Assembly (NCBI GenBank): GCA_036677805.1
Contig: JAVBVS010000029.1
Location: forward strand, 62,001-126,000
DNA length: 64,000 nucleotides
Direction of reading: 5' to 3'
Origin: SIG78 sp036677805
GTDB lineage: Bacteria > Verrucomicrobiota > Lentisphaeria > Victivallales > Victivallaceae
The notes under the pieces are model-generated. The model searched no databases and had not been told where the DNA came from. It was given only the letters and a program-made list of their open reading frames with translations. This document shows, one piece after another, positions 40,888 to 50,145 of the stretch (position 1 is its first letter; each line of letters starts with the position of its first letter). Made by a program: the position numbers and the translations under genes.

Positions 40888-43800
40888 CTACTCCACTTCG
40901 AATTCGCTCAGGCCGATCATATTGGGCGTCATCCGGTTGCCGCGGCCGGGCGGAACCGTGACCTGAACCGCGTCGGCATTCACCGGTGCGAAATCGAACA
41001 CCTCGACCGCGGCGGCGGCCGGACCGGCCGGAATCAATTCGCGCCAGACGCCATTGCGCCGCGCTTCGATTTTGCGCTCCTGCGGCAGACCGCCGCGGCT
41101 CATCCAGTACAGCCGGACCCGCCGGATCGGGCGCTCGCCATTCCACTGCAATCGGGCCCAATGCTCTTCCGGCCTGGGCGGACTGACCCAGACCAGATTG
41201 TTGACATATTGCGCCCCCGGCACACGGATGCCGTCGGCAATCGGATACGGCGTGTAGCCCGGAAAACTGCCGTCCACCGTCACTTTGCGCGCAATCAGCG
41301 GCGAGACATTCAACACCCGCCCCCGGGCGTTGACCGCCTTGACCGTGCAGAGATTGATGGTATCGCCCGGATGCCCCAGTTCCAGCGTGAATTCGGTCTG
41401 TCCGAAGGGCTGTTCGCAATGCAGCAGCTCGCTACCGCCATTGATCCGGTAAGCGATCAGCGCCCGGCAGGGTTCGTTGAACCGCGCTTGGAGCGTATTG
41501 CCGGCAAGCGTCAGCTGTTCCACGGCAAAGGGATCGTCCCTAAGCAGCGCGGCGAGAATTTCCGCACCTTTTTCATTGTACCGGTCGAGCACCGCCGGAT
41601 CGCTGCCGGCTTTGGCCGCCCGCGGATAGCCGGCCGGATCGTCAAGCGCCAGCGCCGCATCGCAATAAGTGGCGAGAAAGGCATCCGCCGCCCGCACGGC
41701 TTCGGAATCGCCGCGCTGCCGGGCGAAATCCGCCGCCTGCCGGATCGCGGTCAGCATTTTGTAATCCTGAATTCCCGCTTCAAACGCCAGATAGCGGCGA
41801 GAAATATCATAGCCTTCCTCCGGCACCACCGGATTGCCGGTTTTACCGGTATCGCCGTCGCGCCGCGGATAAATCACCGACATATATTTGACGCACGAAT
41901 AGTTGGAGTTGCGGTCGTCGCGGTACCAGTAGAAGATGCCGTCAAGGCCCAGTTTCCACGCCCGCGCCGCCATCAGCCGGTAATAGGTCGTCGGATCGAT
42001 CGTCTCCATCGAACCCCAGCAGTCGTAAACCGCTACTTCAATGCCTTTCTTCCGGAAATAATCAATCGCCGCACGATCATAGAAACATTTGACCAACAGC
42101 ACCACATGCTTGAGTGAAGCATAAAATTCCGTGGTGGCGGGACCGGGCGCGGGGTTGAAACTGGTCAACGTGGCGGTCGTCTTGAGTCCTGGAACCGCTT
42201 CCAGCGCCAGACGCTGAAGCGCGGCGAGAGTCGCAGCATTGGCTTCTCCGGGTTCATCGGCAATCTGGAGATAGATATCCTCCGGAGCCACGCCAAGTTT
42301 GGCGAATTCCGCAACGGTCTCCCGGCACCATTGCTGCCAGACGCGCTTGATGCGCTCGTCCGGCCAGCTGATGCCCTGCTTCCCCGCTTCCTCGATAAAG
42401 CGCACTCCTACCGAAAAAAGGATCATGAACCGCGCCCGCGGATCGACCTTGCGGGTCGCCTTGACCCGTTCACCGAGGGTGGTATAATCCGTCGGCAGCA
42501 GATTGCCCTGCTTATCCATCAGGCCGCAGAAACTCGTACCATCAAGCACCTGGTAATTGTGCCCCAGCCGCCGGGCCTCTTCCGGCCGCAGCGCATCCAG
42601 CCCGAATCCGGCGACATCGATCTTCACCCGCTCGGGCAATGCCGCCGGAACCACCTTGAGCGTCAGCTTGATCTGCTGATTCCGGCTGTAGTCGCCGAAA
42701 TTGGTGATCAGCAGCTCCCCTTCGTAAGTTCCCGGCGCCAGTTCGCCGGTATCAATGCAGGCGATTACAGTCCGCGTCGAACCCGAAGGTACGCTCATCA
42801 ACCCCATCGGACCGGCGGCGGCGAATAAATCGGTATATAAATGTTTCTTGTCGGTATCGCCGACCATCAGCGGCGTATTGTAAAAAGAGATGAAACGCTG
42901 TCCCGGAACCAGCGTCCGGCTGCCCTGTTCGACGAAATCGCCCGCCGAAATCCGATAGTCCTGACTGACGCCGGTGAAATTCGTCAACATCAGCCCCAGA
43001 CTACGGGTCTGATTGGCAAACAGCGTCAGCATCTGCGGTTCCGCCCCGTCCGCTTTGCCGGGCAAGTCGCCGGGCAGCGCCATCACCAGCGGATTTTTCA
43101 GCCAGACCCGCGATCCGCAAGCCGCCAGTTCTTTGCCGATCCGATCGAGTTCGTCATTCACCGCCGCCACCGCCGCGTTGCTGAAAAGCGCTGTGCCGGA
43201 GAATTGCTGCCCGATTTTCTGCAAAGCCGCCGCCAGCGGCTTCAACTGCTCCACAATGCCGGTCGCACCGGCTCCGGAAGCCGCCTGGCCGATCCGGTCA
43301 TACTCCTCGACCGTCCGGCGGTATTTCTCATCGGCCAGCACATAACCGAGGTTGTGAAAATCGGTGAACGCGGTAGCCTGGGAGCCTTCTTCGATCTGGA
43401 TATCGGTCACCCATACGGTTCCTTTCTGCCCCTTCGGCCAGAAAATCAGAAAACTGTAGGCATTGGCAGTCGGATCGAGATTTTTATGAGTCTGCGCCGG
43501 AGCTTTGAACGTGACCTGAATGCGCTTCCAGTCGCTGTTGCCGGAATCCGGTCCGAGCCCCACGGCATTGGTCCACCCGTAATTGGTGATATAAAGAATC
43601 TTGCGGTCGAACAGCGTCGCCAGATCGACATCCTGCGTCTTGATCCATGCGCTCAGAGTGTAGGTTTTGCCTTCCTGAAGACTGATGCCCCAACCCAGAC
43701 GTGCCCCCTTGTTATAGAGATAAATGATATTGTCGTAATCGATGCCGCCCAGCTTGAAGCAAGGCTGTCCCTGGGGGCCTCCGGAACTCAGGAATTCCCC

Positions 43801-43935
43801 GCCGCGGGCATCGAAAAAGTGCCAGCCGGCCCCTGCCCGGGCGAAATTCCCGTCGTTGACGAAATTTTTCGGCGGCGGCGCGGCCACGGCCGCAAAAAAG
43901 GCCAACAACAGAAACCATGTCAATAATTTGTGCAT
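40888..43935 (-). CDS. Secreted DUF4091/GH123-like protein with N-terminal carbohydrate-binding domain
   Basis: 1015 residues. A signal peptide (about 1-19, ending AVAA) is followed by a CBM-like domain (residues 25-190: VNDGNFA, LQEGKTYTLSAWIKT, GTVWVTDIQIEEG). A beta-rich region comes next, then a catalytic-type barrel region around 430-760 with YLQIADEPGEANAATL (Asp-Glu pair) and DGIFYWYRDDRNSNYS, followed by RRYLAFEAGIQDYKMLTAIRQAA, the DUF4091 hallmark. A discoidin-like C-terminal domain completes it. Related to the GH123 catalytic fold (beta-N-acetylgalactosaminidase), but activity is not certain. AGGTGG precedes the ATG. Last gene of the gntR operon. Confidence 0.75.
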   Translation of the reverse strand: MHKLLTWFLLLAFFAAVAAPPPKNFVNDGNFARAGAGWHFFDARGGEFLSSGGPQGQPCFKLGGIDYDNIIYLYNKGARLGWGISLQEGKTYTLSAWIKTQDVDLATLFDRKILYITNYGWTNAVGLGPDSGNSDWKRIQVTFKAPAQTHKNLDPTANAYSFLIFWPKGQKGTVWVTDIQIEEGSQATAFTDFHNLGYVLADEKYRRTVEEYDRIGQAASGAGATGIVEQLKPLAAALQKIGQQFSGTALFSNAAVAAVNDELDRIGKELAACGSRVWLKNPLVMALPGDLPGKADGAEPQMLTLFANQTRSLGLMLTNFTGVSQDYRISAGDFVEQGSRTLVPGQRFISFYNTPLMVGDTDKKHLYTDLFAAAGPMGLMSVPSGSTRTVIACIDTGELAPGTYEGELLITNFGDYSRNQQIKLTLKVVPAALPERVKIDVAGFGLDALRPEEARRLGHNYQVLDGTSFCGLMDKQGNLLPTDYTTLGERVKATRKVDPRARFMILFSVGVRFIEEAGKQGISWPDERIKRVWQQWCRETVAEFAKLGVAPEDIYLQIADEPGEANAATLAALQRLALEAVPGLKTTATLTSFNPAPGPATTEFYASLKHVVLLVKCFYDRAAIDYFRKKGIEVAVYDCWGSMETIDPTTYYRLMAARAWKLGLDGIFYWYRDDRNSNYSCVKYMSVIYPRRDGDTGKTGNPVVPEEGYDISRRYLAFEAGIQDYKMLTAIRQAADFARQRGDSEAVRAADAFLATYCDAALALDDPAGYPRAAKAGSDPAVLDRYNEKGAEILAALLRDDPFAVEQLTLAGNTLQARFNEPCRALIAYRINGGSELLHCEQPFGQTEFTLELGHPGDTINLCTVKAVNARGRVLNVSPLIARKVTVDGSFPGYTPYPIADGIRVPGAQYVNNLVWVSPPRPEEHWARLQWNGERPIRRVRLYWMSRGGLPQERKIEARRNGVWRELIPAGPAAAAVEVFDFAPVNADAVQVTVPPGRGNRMTPNMIGLSEFEVE

Positions 43936-43989
43936 ATCAATCCACCTGATGATTCTGATTCACTGTACTCTCCGTGCGACAGCCGTCTT

Positions 43990-44583
43990 TTACGGCTTTG
44001 CCGTCAGATCGAACTTGCAGGGAGTAAACGCGGTCATCTTATCGCCTTCCTCGACCTGAATGTCGGTCAGCCAGACTGTACCGTCAACCTTGGCGGGGAA
44101 AAAGATCAGCAGCGAGTATCCGGCGCCGTCCGGCGGCACTTCCTTCTGCTGCTTCGGCGCCTGAAAAGTCACGCTGTAGCGCCGCCAGCTGCCGTCCTCG
44201 CCGGTAATCGGCAAGGCTACGCCTGAGCTCCAACCGTAATTGATCACATGCAGCACCGCCTTGTTGAAAAGTTTTTCCACATTGAGCCCCTCGGTTTTGA
44301 TCCAGGCGCTCAAAGTATAGGTTTTGCCCTCGGTCAACTGGATACCGGTGCCGCCGGGACGTCCCATATTATACCAGTAGAGCGTAAAATCCAGCGGTCC
44401 GCCGAGTTTGCAGCAGGTCTGGCCATCGGGACCGGCATTGGGCACGATTTCCCCCGCGGGACGGGGGTTGGCGGTCCAGCGTTGAAACCCCTGGGCAAAA
44501 TTGCCGTCGGCAACGAAATTCACATTCTCGGCCACGACTCCCAACGCCATGCCCGCCAAGACTGCCAGAAATATTTTTTTCAT
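43990..44583 (-). CDS. Small secreted carbohydrate-binding-like protein, paralogue of the DUF4091 N-domain
   Basis: 197 residues: a signal peptide (KKIFLAVLAGMALGVVAE) and then a single CBM-like domain closely matching residues 25-190 of the downstream DUF4091 protein. Shared blocks include DGNFA, EGKTYTLSAWIKT, INYGW/TNYGW and GTVWLTDIQVEEG. It has no catalytic domain, so it probably binds the same glycan at the cell surface or delivers it. The start at 44583 has AGGGG about eight bases upstream. The gene likely arose by duplication within the operon. Confidence 0.75.
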   Translation of the reverse strand: MKKIFLAVLAGMALGVVAENVNFVADGNFAQGFQRWTANPRPAGEIVPNAGPDGQTCCKLGGPLDFTLYWYNMGRPGGTGIQLTEGKTYTLSAWIKTEGLNVEKLFNKAVLHVINYGWSSGVALPITGEDGSWRRYSVTFQAPKQQKEVPPDGAGYSLLIFFPAKVDGTVWLTDIQVEEGDKMTAFTPCKFDLTAKP

Positions 44584-44625
44584 TTTTCTTCCCCTTGCTC
44601 CAATAAATTCAATCAAGTTTCCTGA

Positions 44626-45291
44626 TCATACGGTAAAAAGAACGGAACGCGTCCGATTGGTCAGCGGTGTCGCCGATTTGACGCATTCGGCATATTCATA
44701 ACCGCACTCCATCCCCCGGAACCGGTCCTGACGCAGCTGCATCTGCGCCAGGGCATCGTCCGGGTTCTGGCTGGCGTGCATCCGGATCAACTCCGTTTTG
44801 CGCGCCGCCTGAGCCGTGATGTCGATATAGACATCGGGGGTGAAGCGCATGGTCTGCAGGCCGAGCGCGGACTCAAAGTAGTAAAATTCCGGAATCGCCA
44901 CCCCCGACAGCCGGATTCCCTGCCGTGTGATTTCGGAGATGGCCGAGTGGTCGCGATGATTGTCGACCGGCCAATGGCCGAACACCGCCCGGGGCGCCGC
45001 CGCCGCCAGAAGCCGGCCGACCGTTCCCGCCGCCGCCGGCAAAGCTGCCATCACTTCACCGTCGATCAAATCCAGAAACCTCAACTCCGCTCCGACTGCC
45101 GCGGCCACCCGCCGCTCCTCGGGTTCGCGGATCGCGGCGGCGGCCTTCAAGCCCTTGCCGGCAATTCCGCGTTCCCCCCGGGTGGCGCACCATACTTCCA
45201 CTGCATAGCGTCCCGCCATCAGTAAACCGAGGCCGCTCATGGCGCAGGCGAAGTCATCCGGATGGGCGACGATGAAAATCGCTTTCTCCAT
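44626..45291 (-). CDS. PIG-L family deacetylase
   Basis: 221 residues of the PIG-L/LmbE-like fold: AIFIVAHPDDFACAMSG has the HPDD zinc-site motif, TRGERGIAG is the following loop, and WPVDNHRDHSA supplies the later His ligands. The family removes acetyl or acyl groups from N-acetylglucosamine-type compounds. The expected HPDDE is HPDDF here, so the usual metal-ligating or base Glu is replaced by Phe at the fifth position and activity should be tested. Two bases separate it from the prepilin-like gene. No signal peptide, hence cytoplasmic. Confidence 0.85.
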   Translation of the reverse strand: MEKAIFIVAHPDDFACAMSGLGLLMAGRYAVEVWCATRGERGIAGKGLKAAAAIREPEERRVAAAVGAELRFLDLIDGEVMAALPAAAGTVGRLLAAAAPRAVFGHWPVDNHRDHSAISEITRQGIRLSGVAIPEFYYFESALGLQTMRFTPDVYIDITAQAARKTELIRMHASQNPDDALAQMQLRQDRFRGMECGYEYAECVKSATPLTNRTRSVLFTV

Positions 45292-45292
45292 A

Positions 45293-46003
<711 letters not shown>

Positions 46004-46015
46004 GACGTTTCCCTT

Positions 46016-47110
46016 TCAGATGCTTGTTGTTTGATGGTTATTTTCAAAGACAATGGACTTTCCATGGTCAGGAACCAGAGGATTGATGAATTTAACTTCC
46101 GGCGTGAATGCCCGGCGAATCGGCTGGCTGCCCGGGGCCAGAATCAATTCACGCAGCACGTCGTAAGCGCATAGATAGAACTTCCGGTAATCGAAATCCA
46201 TGAGTTGAATATAACGCGGATTGCCGCAATGGTCCTTGCAGACATCATTGCAGATCACCGGCAATGACGGCGGCAGATTGCTGACCGTCAAAAGCTGGTG
46301 AACCCGCGGCGTGATCTCGCCCCAGTAGATGAGGTAGTCCGGCAACGTCCGGCAGCGTCCCAGAACCCGGACCAGCCGTTCAAAATTCTGGACATGGGTC
46401 ATTCCGGCATCGGGAATGAAGGTATCAAATTCCTGCCACTCCAGGTCATAAGCCCGCTTAAGCCGCCGCCACAGGCGATGAATCATATCGGAAAAGCCAT
46501 CGATGTTGCTGGGAAAAAACAACGCCGGGCGGCGGCATCCGACCGCCTGCAATTGTTCCAGCACTTTGCGAAACAGATATTCATGATCAAAATCAAAATA
46601 ATGGATTCCCGGCACCAACGGCAGCCGGTTGCAGGAGAGGAACGCCACGAATTTACGCTGCAATGCGGTGATCAGCTCCTCATTCAACGCTCCGTTGGAA
46701 AACAGCAGCCCGACGAAATGATCGGTGAATAATTTCAACACCTCCCGCCACGAATAGGACCGCTGCGACATGCCGATGAAAAGAAAATCATAGCCGTCCT
46801 CATGAATCCGACGCAACATATCCCCGTAAACCGTCTCTTCCGGGCGCAGATCGAATCCGCCGGTATAGACAATCCCGATCACGCCTTTACGGGGCGACGC
46901 TTTGGGAACGACTTTGATTCCGCGGCGGCGGCCGCGCGACAACAGCAGACCGGACTCCTTGAACACCTTCAGCGCCGCCAGAATGGTTTGGCGGCTGACA
47001 TTGTATTCCATGGCCAGAATCCGGGTCGGCGGAATCCGATCCCCGAAGCTGCCTTCCAGAATCCTCCGTTCCATATCCGCCGCAATTTTCCGATATTTCG
47101 CTTCGCTCAT
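46016..47110 (-). CDS. GntR-family regulator with LacI-type ligand-binding domain
   Basis: 364 residues. The N-terminal winged helix-turn-helix (residues about 5-70: YRKIAADMERRILEGSFGDRIPPTRILAMEYNVSRQTI) is GntR-type, and the remaining part is a periplasmic-binding-protein-like sensor (KGVIGIVYTGGF, HFVGLLFSNGA, GIHYFDFDHEYLF, VICNDVCKDHCG). This matches the AraR-like GntR/LacI class that responds to sugars. It is the first gene of the operon it probably controls; a palindrome covers its own -10 box. The Glu/Asp and Arg positions for effector contact were not checked by structure. Confidence 0.88.
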   Translation of the reverse strand: MSEAKYRKIAADMERRILEGSFGDRIPPTRILAMEYNVSRQTILAALKVFKESGLLLSRGRRRGIKVVPKASPRKGVIGIVYTGGFDLRPEETVYGDMLRRIHEDGYDFLFIGMSQRSYSWREVLKLFTDHFVGLLFSNGALNEELITALQRKFVAFLSCNRLPLVPGIHYFDFDHEYLFRKVLEQLQAVGCRRPALFFPSNIDGFSDMIHRLWRRLKRAYDLEWQEFDTFIPDAGMTHVQNFERLVRVLGRCRTLPDYLIYWGEITPRVHQLLTVSNLPPSLPVICNDVCKDHCGNPRYIQLMDFDYRKFYLCAYDVLRELILAPGSQPIRRAFTPEVKFINPLVPDHGKSIVFENNHQTTSI

Positions 47111-47145
47111 TGTCCTTCATCCCGAAATCGTTCGTGGTATAGAAA

Positions 47146-47174
47146 AAGTATACTTAAAAAATGTAAAAAAACAA
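47146..47174 (-). promoter_or_regulatory. gntR operon promoter with overlapping palindrome (candidate operator)
   Basis: Reverse strand: TTGTTT (47174-47169), 16 bases, TATACT (47152-47147). The -10 lies inside the perfect ten-base palindrome AAGTATACTT (47146-47155). A regulator bound there would block its own operon. Confidence 0.5.
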
Positions 47175-47296
47175 GGGCAAGCCCCGAATAACAATAGACA
47201 ATTTGCTATGCCAACCTGAGCCAAAAAAATTACTATCTACTACTATTAAAAAAGTTACAGCTTATTTTAAAATGATAATCCGTGAGTTGAACGGAT

Positions 47297-47324
47297 TTGC
47301 ATTCTGACGATCGGGACGTATTTT
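47297..47324 (+). promoter_or_regulatory. Predicted promoter of the alpha/beta hydrolase gene
   Basis: TTGCAT (47297-47302), 16 bases, TATTTT (47319-47324), giving a leader of about 130 bases before ATG 47463. Confidence 0.5.
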
Positions 47325-47462
47325 ATATTGCATAAACTACAAAGCGGAAAAAAATGTCCCCCGGCGAATCTGCCGCTGCCAGCGATACGCCAGAGCGGTG
47401 CCGCAGGACAGCCTCCTCCTGGAGTTTATCAACTAATAAGCTCTTAATCGAAGAATTCAGTC

Positions 47463-48548
47463 ATGAAAATGTTTGAAGACCTGTTGTTGATCCGCAAAGG
47501 AACCGCCGCGCTGACCATGGGCGGCGATGCGACCCGTCTCGTCCCGGCCGCTGATTGTCAGGAATGGGAAAACAAGGCCAATGCGCTGCGCGAGCTTTTC
47601 CGCCGGACGCTGGGTACTCCGCCGGCAGGCGACTGTCCGCTGGATTTGCGCATCGAAAGCGAGCACGCGGCCGAAGGCTATCGCCGGCGCGAGGTCAGTT
47701 ACAACCTCAAACATGGCGAGCGAGTCACCAGCACCCTGCTGATTCCCGACAACCTGACCGCGCCGCGACCGGGAATTCTGGCCATTCACCAGACCACGCC
47801 ATTCGGCCGCGAACAGGTTCTTGGCTCCGACCCGTCGGAAATCGGGCAAAAACAACAGGCTTACGCCCGCGATCTGGTCCGGCTCGGATTTGTGGTATTC
47901 GCCTATGACATTGTCAGCGCCAATTCCCGGTGCGGTCAAAACTTGAAAGCATTTGACACGGCGGAATTCTACCGGCGACATCCGGATTGGTCGGCACGCG
48001 GCTGCGATCTGGCCGATGCCGCCCGCGCCATTGATGTGATGGAACATTTTCCGGATCTGATCGACCGCGAACGCATCGGCGCCATCGGCCATTCCCAGGG
48101 CGGCGGCATCTCCATCCAGGCGATGATGATGGATTCACGCATCAAAGTCGGGGTTTCCAATTGCGGTGTCTGGCCGGAACCATTGAATAAAAATCCCTAC
48201 AACGTCTGCCGCACCGGCTGGTGGATCGGCCGCCCCCTGCTGCGGGAATACTGCCTGACCGGGAAGGATTTTCCAACCCGGCTCCATGAAGAGCTGGCCG
48301 CCTCCGCACCACGTCCGATTCTGATGATCAATGCCGTGAATGATATGCAATACGGCGAGGATGAAGCGGAAATGCAGATGCTGGAACGCGCCTTCGCCGC
48401 GCTCGGACGCGAAGTCAGAAAAGTCTACGCGCTTTATTCCAAGCCCGAAAACTTTGTCGTCATCACCCATCGCGAAGGCCATAGCTTCACTCCGGAACGC
48501 CATCGTCAGGCCTATGATTTTCTGATCCGTCATCTCGGTCGGCCGTAA
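47463..48548 (+). CDS. Alpha/beta hydrolase (acetyl-xylan-esterase/dienelactone-hydrolase-like)
   Basis: 361 residues: GILAIHQTTPFGREQVLG (oxyanion region), RIGAIGHSQGGGISIQ with the GHSQG nucleophile elbow (Ser near residue 208), then PRPILMINAVNDMQYGEDEAEMQ for the acid and HREGHSF for the catalytic His. No signal peptide. Likely a cytoplasmic esterase of a sugar or plant-polymer breakdown product. It is divergent from gntR, so it is probably part of the same regulon. GAAGA is the only ribosome-binding-like sequence. Confidence 0.8.
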   Translation: MKMFEDLLLIRKGTAALTMGGDATRLVPAADCQEWENKANALRELFRRTLGTPPAGDCPLDLRIESEHAAEGYRRREVSYNLKHGERVTSTLLIPDNLTAPRPGILAIHQTTPFGREQVLGSDPSEIGQKQQAYARDLVRLGFVVFAYDIVSANSRCGQNLKAFDTAEFYRRHPDWSARGCDLADAARAIDVMEHFPDLIDRERIGAIGHSQGGGISIQAMMMDSRIKVGVSNCGVWPEPLNKNPYNVCRTGWWIGRPLLREYCLTGKDFPTRLHEELAASAPRPILMINAVNDMQYGEDEAEMQMLERAFAALGREVRKVYALYSKPENFVVITHREGHSFTPERHRQAYDFLIRHLGRP

Positions 48549-48650
48549 ACGGCCATACGACGCATTGCCGTATCCGAAGCCCTTCTCCCGATATGGCGGG
48601 AAAGGCTTCGGAATGTCATCGCTTTCAACCTGAAAATCGTGCCTCGCAAT

Positions 48651-48689
48651 AAAAAAACCGCCGGAAAGCAAGGTTGCTTTCCGGCGGTT
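48651..48689 (-). terminator. Terminator of the str/S10 ribosomal operon after rpsS
   Basis: Arms of 16 bases (48656-48671 with 48674-48689, core CCGCCGGAAAGC) followed on the reverse strand by six further T residues (48656-48651). It lies 31 bases after the rpsS stop. Confidence 0.9.
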
Positions 48690-48720
48690 ATCGGTTCATC
48701 CAAGTGCGGAATCCGGTCAA

Positions 48721-48990
48721 TTACTTCCCGGAGACCACGCCGTGATCCTTGAAGTTCCGGGTCAGGGAGAATTCCCCGAGCTTGTGACCGACCATGTTTT
48801 CGGTCACGAACACCGGCACGAAATTCTTGCCGTTGTGAACTTCAAAAGTGTGGCCGACGAAATCCGGAATGATCATCGAGCGCCGCGACCAGGTCTTGAT
48901 GTTGCGCTTCTGACCACTCTTATTCATCGCCTCGACCTTGTCGATCAAATATTCGTCGACGAACGGCCCTTTCTTAATCGATCTCGCCAT
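48721..48990 (-). CDS. rpsS: 30S ribosomal protein S19
   Basis: 89 residues: RSIKKGPFVDEYL at the N-terminus, IKTWSRRSMIIPDFVGHTFEVHNGK and MVGHKLGEFSLTR, the S19 signature. Its start overlaps the rplB stop. It is the last gene of the transcript; rplV and rpsC, which normally follow, are not in the window on this side. Confidence 0.97.
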   Translation of the reverse strand: MARSIKKGPFVDEYLIDKVEAMNKSGQKRNIKTWSRRSMIIPDFVGHTFEVHNGKNFVPVFVTENMVGHKLGEFSLTRNFKDHGVVSGK

Positions 48991-49817
48991 TATTTCTTCC
49001 TCCGTTCAACGATGAACTTGCTCGAAGTCTTCTTCGGATAACGCGTACGCTTACCCTTGGCCAGCTTGCCCCACGGCGAAACCGGGTGGCCGCCGCCCGA
49101 ACTGCGGCCTTCGCCCCCGCCCATCGGATGATCGACCGGGTTCATCGCCACGCCGCGGTTGTGCGGACGCTTGCCGAGATAGCGCTTCTTGCCGGCCTTG
49201 CCGAGCTTCACGTTCATATGTTCTTCGTTGCCGAGTGACCCGATGGTGGCCTTGCATTCGACGTGAATCATACGCACTTCGCCCGAAGGCAACTTGATCT
49301 GAGCGTAAGTATCTTCCTTGCCGCGAAGCACCGCCGACTGACCCGCGGAACGGACCAGCTTGGCGCCGTGCCCCGGCAGCAGCTCGATGTTGTGAATTGC
49401 CACGCCCACCGGAATATCTTTGATTTTCAGGCAGTTGCCGGGCTTCAGCTCAGATTTGGGGCCATTCATCACGACCTGGCCGACCCGCAGGCCGGAGGGC
49501 GCGAGAATGTAGCTCTTTTCGCCGTCGGCATAGTGCAGCAACGCAATTCGCGCGGTGCGGTTGGGGTCGTATTCGATCGATGCAACCGTCGCCGGAATAC
49601 CTTCTTTCGAACGATAGAAGTCGATCATGCGGAAACGGCGCTTGTTGCCGGCGCCGCGGAACCGCGAAGTGATCCGACCGTAACTATTACGGCCGCCGGT
49701 ACTGGTTTTGCCGACCGTCAGGCTCTTCAACGGCGCAGAAGCAGTGATTTCGTTGAAATCGCTGACCGTCATGTTCCGCCGGCTTGCCGTCGTCGGATTG
49801 TAACTTTTAACAGCCAT
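48990..49817 (-). CDS. rplB: 50S ribosomal protein L2
   Basis: 275 residues, standard length: SYNPTTASRR start, the YGRITSRFRGAGNKR N-terminal block, SPWGKLAKGKRTRYPKK and the NPVDHPMGGGEGRSSGGGHP loop that reaches the peptidyl-transferase centre (with the conserved His). Confidence 0.97.
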   Translation of the reverse strand: MAVKSYNPTTASRRNMTVSDFNEITASAPLKSLTVGKTSTGGRNSYGRITSRFRGAGNKRRFRMIDFYRSKEGIPATVASIEYDPNRTARIALLHYADGEKSYILAPSGLRVGQVVMNGPKSELKPGNCLKIKDIPVGVAIHNIELLPGHGAKLVRSAGQSAVLRGKEDTYAQIKLPSGEVRMIHVECKATIGSLGNEEHMNVKLGKAGKKRYLGKRPHNRGVAMNPVDHPMGGGEGRSSGGGHPVSPWGKLAKGKRTRYPKKTSSKFIVERRKK

Positions 49818-49841
49818 TATTTTAACCTTTCAGAAACAACG

Positions 49842-50126
49842 TTAAACGATTTCAATCGCGCCTTCGGCCAGAGTCACGATCGCCTTTTTCCAGTCGGCGC
49901 GACGGCCGACCTTCGGCGAGCGTCCCATGCGCTTGGGCTTGCCCATGTAGTTCATCACGTTCACGGCGGCAACCTTCACGCCCGGGAAAAGGGCTTCGAC
50001 CGCACGGCCGATTTCAATCTTCTCGGCATCGGGATGCACTTTGAAGACATACTTTTTGTCCGCCGCCATCGCGCTGTTCTTTTCGGTGATGACCGGGGCG
50101 ATGATCACATCATAACTATTTTTCAT
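49842..50126 (-). CDS. rplW: 50S ribosomal protein L23
   Basis: 94 residues: DVIIAPVITEKN, KYVFKVHPDAEKIEIGRAVEALFPGVKVAAVN, ending in AIEIV. L23 lines the exit tunnel and docks trigger factor and SRP. Confidence 0.96.
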   Translation of the reverse strand: MKNSYDVIIAPVITEKNSAMAADKKYVFKVHPDAEKIEIGRAVEALFPGVKVAAVNVMNYMGKPKRMGRSPKVGRRADWKKAIVTLAEGAIEIV

Positions 50127-50145
50127 CTTTTTTCTCTCCCCTGCC

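Larger units (their letters stand above)
47111..47462. other. 352-base divergent regulatory region between gntR and the alpha/beta hydrolase
   Basis: AT-rich compared with the rest of the window between 47150 and 47345. It holds the reverse promoter and palindrome for gntR, a forward promoter for the hydrolase and, in the forward leader, a GC-rich stretch (47370-47405) that could fold (CCGCT pairing with AGCGG). I see no gene, repeat or transfer signal in it. Confidence 0.6.
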
